Source: an uncultured Porphyromonadaceae bacterium
GTDB taxonomy: Bacteria > Bacteroidota > Bacteroidia > Bacteroidales > Muribaculaceae
Direction: 5' to 3'
NCBI GenBank assembly: GCA_900548975.1
Contig: URMS01000001.1
Span: 62,001-126,000, forward strand
Length of the DNA stretch: 64,000 nt
The notes under the pieces were generated by a model, which worked only from the letters and a program-made list of their open reading frames with translations, did not search any database and was not told the origin of the DNA. This document shows positions 24,152 through 30,467 of the stretch, one piece after another; the stretch's first letter is position 1; every line of letters begins with the position of its first letter. The position numbers were made by a program, and so were the translations under genes.

Positions 24152-25321
24152 TTATTCTGCATAAAGGAGATAGGGACGGCGCTGCTGCGTGAAGCGCTCC
24201 ACGTCGCCGGCCCATGTGGCCTTGATTTCGGCGGCGCTCTTGCCCTCCTCTATCATGCCGCGGATATCGCCACGGCCGATAAGGAGTTCGAAGAACGAAC
24301 GGAAGAAGGCATCGCCCATGTCAAGGTCGCGGTACGCGTCGATGATATATTCCAGATTGATACCCTGCGCTATCGCCTCCGACTCGGGCAGGCTGCGGAG
24401 GTCCACGCCATGGCAGAGCTTGTCGAGCTGCGGAGGATTCTTGGCACCGGGCACACTGCGCGGTGTGAAGTCGAAAGTTCGGCCCTTCATGTCGGGATGT
24501 CCGTAGATCTCAAATGGAGAATCGGTGCCGCGTCCCAGACTCACAGGTGTTGCCTCGAAGTAGCACATCGACGGATAAAGATATATCGCAAGCATCGATT
24601 TCAGATTGGGCGACGGCGCCACAGGCAGCATATAGCGTGTCTGGTGGGTATATCCGTCGCATGGCACCACTTCGAGTTTCACCTTACCGCCGTCGGCAAG
24701 CCAGCCTTCGCCGTTGGCCATCTGTGCGAGTTCACCGAGAGTCATGCCGTGGACCACAGGGATGGGAAGGCGCCCCACGCCCGAGCTATACTTCATGTCG
24801 AGTATCGGACCGTCGACATACATGCCGTTGGGATTGGGACGGTCGAGCACCAGCACCTCTTTGCCATAGGCCTTGGCGGCATTCATCAGATCGATCATCG
24901 TGCAGTAGTAGGTGTAGAACCGCAGTCCCACATCCTGGATATCGACCACTATCACATCGAGACCGTCCATAATTTCTTTCGACGGCATACGCTTACCCTT
25001 GCCGCCGTAGAGCGACGCAATGGGTATGCCGGTAGGTTCGTCCACGCTGTTGCCCACATGCTCGCCGGCGTCGGCAGTACCGCGGAAACCGTGTTCGGGC
25101 GAGAACAGCGTCACCACATTTATTCCGTTATCGAGCATTATATCCAGCGTATGGCGGCCGTCGACAATACCGGTATGATTCGAGAACAGAGCCACACGTT
25201 TGCCCTTGAGCTGAGGCACATAGCGGTCGGTACGGGCGGCTCCCACAGTGACATCGGCGCGGACTATAGCCGGAAACAGCATTATGGCAGCCAGAAAGAA
25301 CAAAATTGACAGTCGTTTCAT
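24152..25321 (-). CDS. namZ: Exo-beta-N-acetylmuramidase of the NamZ/DUF1343 family
   Basis: A 389-residue exported protein with signal peptide MKRLSILFFLAAIMLFPAIVRA. The body is a full DUF1343 domain (now GH171). It begins with the Rossmann-like KRVALFSNHTGIVDGRHT, followed by LFSPEHGFRGTADAGEHV, DVIVVDIQDVGLRFYTYY and LVLDRPNPNG, all diagnostic. Characterised members release MurNAc from the non-reducing ends of peptidoglycan fragments. It is the first gene of an operon with a sodium symporter and a WYL regulator, consistent with wall-sugar salvage. No etherase (MurQ) or kinase is in the window. Confidence 0.9.
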   Translation of the reverse strand: MKRLSILFFLAAIMLFPAIVRADVTVGAARTDRYVPQLKGKRVALFSNHTGIVDGRHTLDIMLDNGINVVTLFSPEHGFRGTADAGEHVGNSVDEPTGIPIASLYGGKGKRMPSKEIMDGLDVIVVDIQDVGLRFYTYYCTMIDLMNAAKAYGKEVLVLDRPNPNGMYVDGPILDMKYSSGVGRLPIPVVHGMTLGELAQMANGEGWLADGGKVKLEVVPCDGYTHQTRYMLPVAPSPNLKSMLAIYLYPSMCYFEATPVSLGRGTDSPFEIYGHPDMKGRTFDFTPRSVPGAKNPPQLDKLCHGVDLRSLPESEAIAQGINLEYIIDAYRDLDMGDAFFRSFFELLIGRGDIRGMIEEGKSAAEIKATWAGDVERFTQQRRPYLLYAE

Positions 25322-25424
25322 AGTTTCATGATATTGGAGGTCGTAAAGTTACTGCCAAATTTTGGAACAGCCCTCCTAAAATACCGCCAAAAATATTAAT
25401 AAATATTAAAATAACAAGAAGGCA

Positions 25425-25454
25425 TTGGCGTTTCCAAATAAATGCCTAACTTTG
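25425..25454 (+). promoter_or_regulatory. Promoter of tRNA-Ala
   Basis: TTGG (25425-25428) is followed by TAACTTTG (25447-25454), the same -7 box as at tRNA-Gly, with 18-19 nt between the boxes. The tRNA begins 17 nt after it. Confidence 0.65.
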
Positions 25455-25471
25455 CAACGCAAATAAGCAAT

Positions 25472-25545
25472 GGGGCACTAGCTCATCTGGCTAGAGCGCG
25501 ACACTGGCAGTGTCGAGGTGAGCGGTTCGAGTCCGCTGTGCTCCA
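25472..25545 (+). tRNA. tRNA-Ala (anticodon GGC)
   Basis: The acceptor stem GGGGCAC pairs with GTGCTCC. The anticodon stem CGACA/TGTCG encloses loop CTGGCAG, giving GGC. The T arm is GCGGTTCGAGTCCGC. The discriminator is A, and a CCA end is encoded at 25546-25548, unlike the tRNA-Gly in this window. Confidence 0.95.
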
Positions 25546-25551
25546 CCACAG

Positions 25552-25586
25552 GCGAATCTTGAGGCAATTCAAGGTTCGCTTTTTTG
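25552..25586 (+). terminator. Terminator of tRNA-Ala
   Basis: GCGAATCTTGA pairs with TCAAGGTTCGC (one G-T pair) over a 6-nt loop, followed by six T. The T run also supplies the TTTG -33 box of the next promoter. Confidence 0.82.
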
Positions 25587-25613
25587 TCATACGGTTATTA
25601 TTGCTTATATTTG
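25583..25613 (+). promoter_or_regulatory. Promoter of the MNT-HEPN pair
   Basis: TTTG (25583-25586), 19 nt, then TATATTTG (25606-25613) is an exact consensus match. The ATG lies only 8 nt after the -7 box, so the mRNA should be leaderless or nearly so. Confidence 0.7.
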
Positions 25614-25620
25614 CAGCGGT

Positions 25621-25920
25621 ATGAAACTGATAGAGATGAACATCGACAAGATCGCAGCCCTGTGCCGCAAGTACAAGGTAGCCAAGCTGTGGGTATTCGG
25701 CTCCATCCTCACTCCCCGCTTCAACGACCAAAGCGACGTCGACTTCTCGGTTATCTTCCACTACGAGCAAATTCACGATCTATTTATTACTTTTTTTGAT
25801 TTCATAGACGAGCTACAGCTTTTACTCGGACGAAAAATTGACCTCATCGATGAGACAGCCATAAAAAATGACTATTTCCGCAAGGAACTGAACAGCACCA
25901 AACGCCTGATCTATGGATGA
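25621..25920 (+). CDS. mntA: MNT-type nucleotidyltransferase (antitoxin)
   Basis: A 99-residue minimal nucleotidyltransferase. The active-site pattern is FGSILTPRFNDQSDVDFSV (Gly-Ser, then Asp-x-Asp about residues 39-41), with a third acidic position in RKIDLI. In HEPN-MNT systems this enzyme adds AMP to the HEPN toxin and inactivates it. The gene overlaps the following HEPN gene by 8 nt. Its first 44 residues are identical to those of a second copy at 26277, while the rest differs by about half, which points to recombination or strong selection on the catalytic half. Confidence 0.9.
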   Translation: MKLIEMNIDKIAALCRKYKVAKLWVFGSILTPRFNDQSDVDFSVIFHYEQIHDLFITFFDFIDELQLLLGRKIDLIDETAIKNDYFRKELNSTKRLIYG

Positions 25921-26254
25921 AAACATAAACAAGTCTCTTAGAGATATTCTAAACAGCATCTCCCATATAGAATTGTTTTGCGAGTCCAGGCCAAAAGAAT
26001 TCAAGGCTTTTTGCGAAGATATCTGTTTCAGGAGCGCAGTTCAGTGGGAAATAGCCATTATCGGCGAAGCGATGAACCGTATATTAAAGGTTTGTCCCGA
26101 TATACCGATTACGTCTGCCCGCAGAATAGTTAATACACGCAATTATCTTATTCACGGATATGATAGTTTGAGAGAAGACCTGATTTGGGCTATTGTCATA
26201 AACCACCTGCCACTTCTTAAAACCGAAGTCACCCGACTCATCGAGATAGAATAA
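25913..26254 (+). CDS. hepT: HEPN-domain ribonuclease toxin (HepT/DUF86)
   Basis: A 113-residue all-helical HEPN protein. The catalytic RNase motif R-x4-H-x-Y is intact as RNYLIHGY (about residues 89-96), with the conserved helix AVQWEIAIIGEAMNRI ahead of it. Family members cut tRNA or other RNA unless AMPylated at the motif tyrosine by the partner MNT protein. The 8-nt overlap with the upstream MNT gene keeps the pair co-translated. This copy looks complete. Confidence 0.9.
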   Translation: MDENINKSLRDILNSISHIELFCESRPKEFKAFCEDICFRSAVQWEIAIIGEAMNRILKVCPDIPITSARRIVNTRNYLIHGYDSLREDLIWAIVINHLPLLKTEVTRLIEIE

Positions 26255-26276
26255 AATCGCTTATATTTACTACGAT

Positions 26277-26588
26277 ATGAAACTGATAGAGATGAACATC
26301 GACAAGATCGCCGCCTTGTGCCGCAAATACAAGGTAGCCAAGCTGTGGGTATTCGGCTCCATCCTCACCCCTCGCTTCAACGACCAGAGCGACGTCGACT
26401 TCTCGGTAAACTTCGACTCAGAAACAATCAACCGCGAAGGTCTTGATTGGGCAGATATTTTTTTCGACTTCATGCATGAACTCGAAGACTTATTCGGTCG
26501 ACGAATAGATCTGGTGTGCGATGATGCCGTAAAAAATACTGTTTTCCGCAAAGAACTCGACAGCACAAAGCAGCTAATCTATGGATGA
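26277..26588 (+). CDS. Second MNT-type nucleotidyltransferase
   Basis: A 103-residue paralogue of the MNT gene at 25621. Residues 1-44 are identical between the copies and differ by seven silent substitutions in 132 nt. After that the sequences part (NFDSETINREGLDWADIFF against IFHYEQIHDLFITFF) and resemble each other only moderately. The Gly-Ser and Asp-x-Asp site is intact. It is again followed, with an 8-nt overlap, by a HEPN reading frame, but that one is truncated. It may still modify the HEPN protein of the first pair. Confidence 0.85.
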   Translation: MKLIEMNIDKIAALCRKYKVAKLWVFGSILTPRFNDQSDVDFSVNFDSETINREGLDWADIFFDFMHELEDLFGRRIDLVCDDAVKNTVFRKELDSTKQLIYG

Positions 26589-26679
26589 ATCGGTAAAGAA
26601 ATATTTCGAAGACATGCTTCAAGCTATTTCTGAATTTGTATACAGCCTCGGGCGCTCGCGCCCGGGGTTTTTGTTGTGA
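26581..26679 (+). pseudogene. Truncated HEPN gene remnant
   Basis: A 32-codon frame starting MDESVKKYFEDMLQAISE matches the position and style of the HEPN start MDENINKSLRDILNSISH in the neighbouring pair. It then runs into a GC-rich hairpin and stops at TGA 26677. The RNase motif and four fifths of the protein are missing. The break coincides with the 22-bp inverted repeat at 26646-26717, so a deletion or insertion event there is likely. Confidence 0.75.
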
Positions 26680-26717
26680 TACGGGCATAAAAATACCCCG
26701 GGCGCGAGCGCCCGAGG
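26646..26717. terminator. 22-bp perfect inverted repeat, bidirectional terminator
   Basis: The arms 26646-26667 and 26696-26717 are exact reverse complements around a 28-nt loop. Each arm is itself a hairpin (GGGCGC, TC, GCGCCC). The left arm is followed by TTTTTGTTG on the plus strand and the right arm by TATTTTTATG on the minus strand, so it could stop transcription from both the MNT genes and frr. Confidence 0.75.
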
Positions 26718-26737
26718 TTGTCTGTCTGCGGCCTCAA

Positions 26738-26769
26738 CAAGCCTGTCAGCCTGTCAGCCTATTAGCCTA
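26738..26769 (-). repeat. 8-bp-period array at the frr stop codon
   Basis: On the minus strand four 8-nt units of consensus YAGGCTRA begin exactly with the TAG stop codon of frr. The period and the placement match the TAGGANNT arrays elsewhere, but the unit sequence differs. Confidence 0.65.
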
Positions 26770-27327
26770 CACAGTAAGGATTTCCTTCTCTTTGGCGGCG
26801 AAAATATCGTCGATCCGCTTGAGATACTTGTCGTGGATCTTCTGCACCGATGCTTCGGCATCTTTCTCCACGTCTTCGGGCATGCCCTGCTTTACGGCTT
26901 TCTTCAGGCCGTCGATAGCATCGCGGCGGGCGTTGCGCACCGATACCTTGGCGTTTTCAGCCTCGGCCTTGCACTGCTTCACCAGGGCCTTGCGGCGGTC
27001 TTCGGTCAGCGGGGGGATGCACAGGCGGATAACCTCGCCATTGTTCTCGGGAGTGATGCCTACTTCCGAGTTGAGGATAGCCTTTTCGATGGGCTTGAAC
27101 ATAGCCTTCTCCCAGGGAGTGATGGCAATCGTACGCGCGTCGGGCACACTGATGTTTGCCACATTCGACACCGGCACCATGCTGCCGTAGTACTCCACGC
27201 GGACACCGTCCAGAATCTTGGCGTTGGCCTTGCCGGCGCGTATGCGGGCGAGAGTTTCGTCGAGATAAGCCACGGCCATTTCCATTTTTTCTTCCGCGGG
27301 CTCGATGTAAGTTTTAGGGTCTGTCAT
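26767..27327 (-). CDS. frr: Ribosome recycling factor
   Basis: A 186-residue protein, the standard length. With EF-G it splits post-termination ribosomes. Domain I forms the long three-helix bundle, with the N-terminal helix AEEKMEMAVAYLDETLARIRAGKA and the C-terminal EASVQKIHDKYLKRIDDIFAAKEKEIL. The small domain II has VEYYGSMVPVSNVANISVPDA. The gene lies 40 nt after pyrH on the same strand, the usual pyrH-frr order. Confidence 0.98.
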   Translation of the reverse strand: MTDPKTYIEPAEEKMEMAVAYLDETLARIRAGKANAKILDGVRVEYYGSMVPVSNVANISVPDARTIAITPWEKAMFKPIEKAILNSEVGITPENNGEVIRLCIPPLTEDRRKALVKQCKAEAENAKVSVRNARRDAIDGLKKAVKQGMPEDVEKDAEASVQKIHDKYLKRIDDIFAAKEKEILTV

Positions 27328-27367
27328 ATTATTGAATTTAAGATATTTCCTTTTAGGGCGGCGCGTC

Positions 27368-28078
27368 TCAATAGACGAGCGTGCCGATATTCTCGCCGGC
27401 CAGCACCTTGCCGAGATTGCCGGGAGTGTCCATGTCGAACACCACGATCTTCATACCGTTCTCGCGGCAGAGCGTGGTGGCCGTAAGGTCCATTATCTTG
27501 AGGCCGCGGTTGTATATCTCGTCGTAGCTGATGGTGTCGAACTTCGTGGCCGCAGGATCCTTCTCGGGATCAGCCGTATAGATGCCGTCCACGCGGGTAC
27601 CTTTGAGCATCACATCGGCCTTGATTTCTACCGCGCGGAGTGCGGCTGCCGTATCGGTGGTGAAGAACGGATTGCCCGTACCGCCGGCAATAATGGCCAC
27701 AGTACCATTGTCGAGAGTCTCCAGAGCACGCATGGGGCTGTAGGGCTCGCCTATCGGGAACATGCCTATCGACGTAAGCACCCGGGCCGGCCGACCTATC
27801 GACTCAAGAGCCGAGCTCAATGCAAGAGAATTGATTACAGTAGCGAGCATGCCCATCTGGTCGCCTTTCACACGGTCGAAGCCTTTGGCCGCGCCCGAAA
27901 GGCCGCGGAATATATTGCCTCCGCCTATGACGATGGCCACATCCACTCCGGCTTCGACAAGTTCCGAAATCTGACGCGCGTAGCTGCCGAGGCGTTCGGG
28001 GTCGATACCGTAGCCCTGATGTCCCATCAGCGACTCTCCGCTGAGCTTCAGGAGGATTCTTCTGTATTTGGGTTCCAT
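27368..28078 (-). CDS. pyrH: Uridylate kinase
   Basis: A 236-residue UMP kinase that makes UDP for nucleotide and cell-wall precursor pools. It is a hexameric amino-acid-kinase-fold enzyme, not a P-loop kinase. Landmarks are RILLKLSGESL at the N-terminus, VAIVIGGGNIFRG (about residue 49), the ADQMGMLAT-like KGDQMGMLATVINSLAL, and VDGIYTADPEKDP near residue 165. The start MEPKYRRILLKLSGE agrees with Bacteroidales homologues. Confidence 0.97.
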   Translation of the reverse strand: MEPKYRRILLKLSGESLMGHQGYGIDPERLGSYARQISELVEAGVDVAIVIGGGNIFRGLSGAAKGFDRVKGDQMGMLATVINSLALSSALESIGRPARVLTSIGMFPIGEPYSPMRALETLDNGTVAIIAGGTGNPFFTTDTAAALRAVEIKADVMLKGTRVDGIYTADPEKDPAATKFDTISYDEIYNRGLKIMDLTATTLCRENGMKIVVFDMDTPGNLGKVLAGENIGTLVY

Positions 28079-28086
28079 TGTAGTAT

Positions 28087-28115
28087 TTATGGTTAATGGT
28101 TAGCGATTAGCAGTC
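28087..28115 (-). repeat. Short 7-bp-period array after the MATE gene
   Basis: On the minus strand about four 7-nt units (GCTAATC, GCTAACC, ATTAACC, ATAAATA) fill the gap between the MATE stop and pyrH. It is short and degenerate. Confidence 0.4.
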
Positions 28116-28122
28116 AACGTCT

Positions 28123-29466
28123 TCAGTCATTGACCTTTTTAGTTGCCTTGAGGAAGAAATAGAGATAGAGTACGGCCGCCAGAAGCAGACACACCGAGAA
28201 ACTCAGCACTATGCCATAGAGGCCCAGACCGGCCGGAAAAGCCATGATGTACGTACACGGCAGTCCGACCACGATATAACTCACCAGTGCTATGAACAGC
28301 ATCGGCATGACCTTCGAGGTGCCTCGAAGAGCGTTGGCGAAGGTTATCTGCGTGGCGTCGCCGAACTGGTAGAGCACCAACGGCACTATCAGCGACACAG
28401 CCGCGGCAATAACCGCGCTGTCCGATGAAAAGAGCCCCATCACATGCCGCCCTCCGAATATAAAGAGCATGCACACCAGCAGCATGGTGAGAAGAATGAG
28501 ATGATACGACGCCCACGCGTAGCGGCGCATGGCACGGCGGTCGCATGCTCCCGCGGCATGGCTCACGGGGATAGCGGCAGCACACCCTATGCTATAGTAT
28601 ATGCAGAAGCCGAACATGCCGCTGATCACCACTATCTGGAATGCCGCAAGCGGTATGGCGCCTATCCACCCGGCCATGATGGCCGAACCCGAGAACGACG
28701 CCGTCTCGAATGTCATCTGCATCGACACCGGGAAACCGGTGGCGATAACCTTGCGCGTCATGCCGTCGCCGGGCCGGGCGCCATGGAAGAAACCCTCGAG
28801 GCACGGACGGCCGCGCCGTGTGCGGAAAAACACCCAGAGCATGGCGAGCATACACAGCACGCGGGCGCACAGAGTACTGATTCCGGCCCCGGTCAGGCCC
28901 AGTTCGGGCGCTCCGAAGTTTCCGTAGATAAGCACATAGTTGCCTGCGATGTTCACGGCATTGCACGCGAGTACTATCCACGTAGGGATAGCGGTATCAT
29001 TGCGGCCGAAGCTCCATTGGGCCAGTACGTTGAACACAGCCACCGGTATCATACCCGACAGCACTATCAGATAGTAGGGCCGTATGAGGGGCAGAAGCTC
29101 CTCGGGCTGCCCGAGCCGATGGATGTTGAGGTAAATCAGCAACATAATCATACTCACCACAATGGTGAATATGGTATTGACCCGCAGACCCACGCGCACG
29201 GCGCGGCCGATGCGGGCATGCTCGCCCCGGGCGAACATGGCGCCTACGATAGGTGTGAGACCGTAGGTAAATCCCACGCAGGCGAAGATGGCTATGTTGA
29301 AGAAATTGTTGACAAACGACGCCGAGGCCAAAGCCGCCGTGGAGTAATGCCCCACCATGATATTGTCGGCAAAACCGACAGCAATATTGCCAAGCTGACC
29401 CAGAAAAAGGGGAAAGGCCAGCTTGGCGATCGATCGGTATGCCTCAGCGTATGTCATTTCATTCAT
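28123..29466 (-). CDS. MATE-family multidrug efflux transporter
   Basis: A 447-residue inner-membrane protein with 12 hydrophobic segments in two similar halves. Each half begins with the family pattern, as in RSIAKLAFPLFLGQLGNIAVGFADNIMVGHYST for the first half and ATGFPVSMQMTFETASFSGSAIMAG for the second. It should export cationic drugs or metabolites by Na+ or H+ antiport. The start at 29466 (MNEMTYAEAY) is preferred because the longer frame adds an unconserved Ser/Asn stretch from the intergenic gap. It is not tightly linked to a regulator. Confidence 0.93.
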   Translation of the reverse strand: MNEMTYAEAYRSIAKLAFPLFLGQLGNIAVGFADNIMVGHYSTAALASASFVNNFFNIAIFACVGFTYGLTPIVGAMFARGEHARIGRAVRVGLRVNTIFTIVVSMIMLLIYLNIHRLGQPEELLPLIRPYYLIVLSGMIPVAVFNVLAQWSFGRNDTAIPTWIVLACNAVNIAGNYVLIYGNFGAPELGLTGAGISTLCARVLCMLAMLWVFFRTRRGRPCLEGFFHGARPGDGMTRKVIATGFPVSMQMTFETASFSGSAIMAGWIGAIPLAAFQIVVISGMFGFCIYYSIGCAAAIPVSHAAGACDRRAMRRYAWASYHLILLTMLLVCMLFIFGGRHVMGLFSSDSAVIAAAVSLIVPLVLYQFGDATQITFANALRGTSKVMPMLFIALVSYIVVGLPCTYIMAFPAGLGLYGIVLSFSVCLLLAAVLYLYFFLKATKKVND

Positions 29467-29518
29467 AAGTTTAAAGAGTATGAAGTATAGAAAGTTAAGA
29501 GGATGGTTCTCAGTACTA

Positions 29519-29563
29519 TTATCTTCACTTCCTTCACTTTTCACTCTTTTAACTGTTCAATCT
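29519..29563 (-). repeat. 9-bp-period A/G-rich array between MATE and BI-1 genes
   Basis: On the minus strand four 9-nt units (such as GTTAAAAGA and GTGAAAAGT) lead into AAGATAATAG. A relative with the same end sequence lies upstream of the BI-1 gene near 30389-30445, so the gene is flanked by two similar arrays. Confidence 0.5.
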
Positions 29564-29579
29564 GCAAAGATTTAACCTA

Positions 29580-30287
29580 TTAGTCGCGGTTTCCGCCGAA
29601 AATACGGAGAAGGAAGAGGAAGAGGTTCACGAAATCGAGGTAGAGATTGAGCGCTCCGATAGTGGCAAGACGGCTCACCATACCCTCGGGTGCAACCATG
29701 GCCATCTGCTTGATCTGCTGTGTGTCCCATGCGGTCAGGCCGACGAATATGAACACGCCAATGATAGAGATGATCCAGTCGAAGCCGCTGCTGCGCATAA
29801 ATATGTTCACCACCGACGCTATTATCAGACCGATAAGGGCATAGAAAAGGAAATTGCCGAATTTTGTCAGATCTTTCGACGTGCAGTAGCCGTAGATAGT
29901 CATGGCGCCGAATGTGGCTGCCGTGATGAAGAAGGTCTTCACTATGGCCGCGGGGCTGTATGCGTAGAATATAGTGCAGAGCATCAGGCCGTTGATCACG
30001 GCAAAGAGATAGAACATCAGCGATGCGGTCGCGGAGCTTATCTTATTGATGGCACCCGACAGGCCGATGCCTATGCCGAACCATGCTATCACCAGCACCC
30101 ACATGAACCACGAATGGCCGATGAGGAAATTCATATATCCGGCCGAAGTCGCTGCCAGAAGCGATGTCACGGCGGTGGCTATGAGGCCGAGTGTCATCTT
30201 CAGATACACGCGCTTCATCACGCTGCTGACCGTCGAGGTGAGCGAGCCACCGTTGTACGACGAATGATAGTTGTTGTAATTGTCCAT
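29580..30287 (-). CDS. Bax inhibitor-1/YccA-family membrane protein
   Basis: A 235-residue protein with seven hydrophobic helices in the BI-1/TMBIM pattern. The N-terminus is Asn/Tyr/Ser-rich (MDNYNNYHSSYNGGS). The conserved helices include LGLIATAVTSLLAATSAGYMN and the C-terminal AWDTQQIKQM, whose Asp belongs to the pH-sensing di-aspartyl motif of calcium-leak members. Function in bacteria is unsettled: calcium leak or membrane-protease modulation. The start at 30287 is used rather than 30317. Confidence 0.92.
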   Translation of the reverse strand: MDNYNNYHSSYNGGSLTSTVSSVMKRVYLKMTLGLIATAVTSLLAATSAGYMNFLIGHSWFMWVLVIAWFGIGIGLSGAINKISSATASLMFYLFAVINGLMLCTIFYAYSPAAIVKTFFITAATFGAMTIYGYCTSKDLTKFGNFLFYALIGLIIASVVNIFMRSSGFDWIISIIGVFIFVGLTAWDTQQIKQMAMVAPEGMVSRLATIGALNLYLDFVNLFLFLLRIFGGNRD

Positions 30288-30388
30288 TTTTCTGTTTAGT
30301 TTGGAGTGAGTATTCAATAATATTTGTAGTTGAATAAGTAAAAGATTTAAAAAGTTAAGCTAATAGTTTTAGGCGTATGTAAGGACAA

Positions 30389-30445
30389 GAAAGAACTATT
30401 ATCTTAACTCTTTTAACTCTATTCACTTCATAAACTTCAACTTGA
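30389..30445 (-). repeat. 9-bp-period array after argS
   Basis: On the minus strand about five 9-nt units (GTTGAAGTT, TATGAAGTG, AATAGAGTT, AAAAGAGTT) lie 20 nt after the argS stop and end in AAGATAATAGT, as in the array at 29519-29563. Confidence 0.5.
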
Positions 30446-30467
30446 GCTTGCGAAAGTTGAGTATCGA

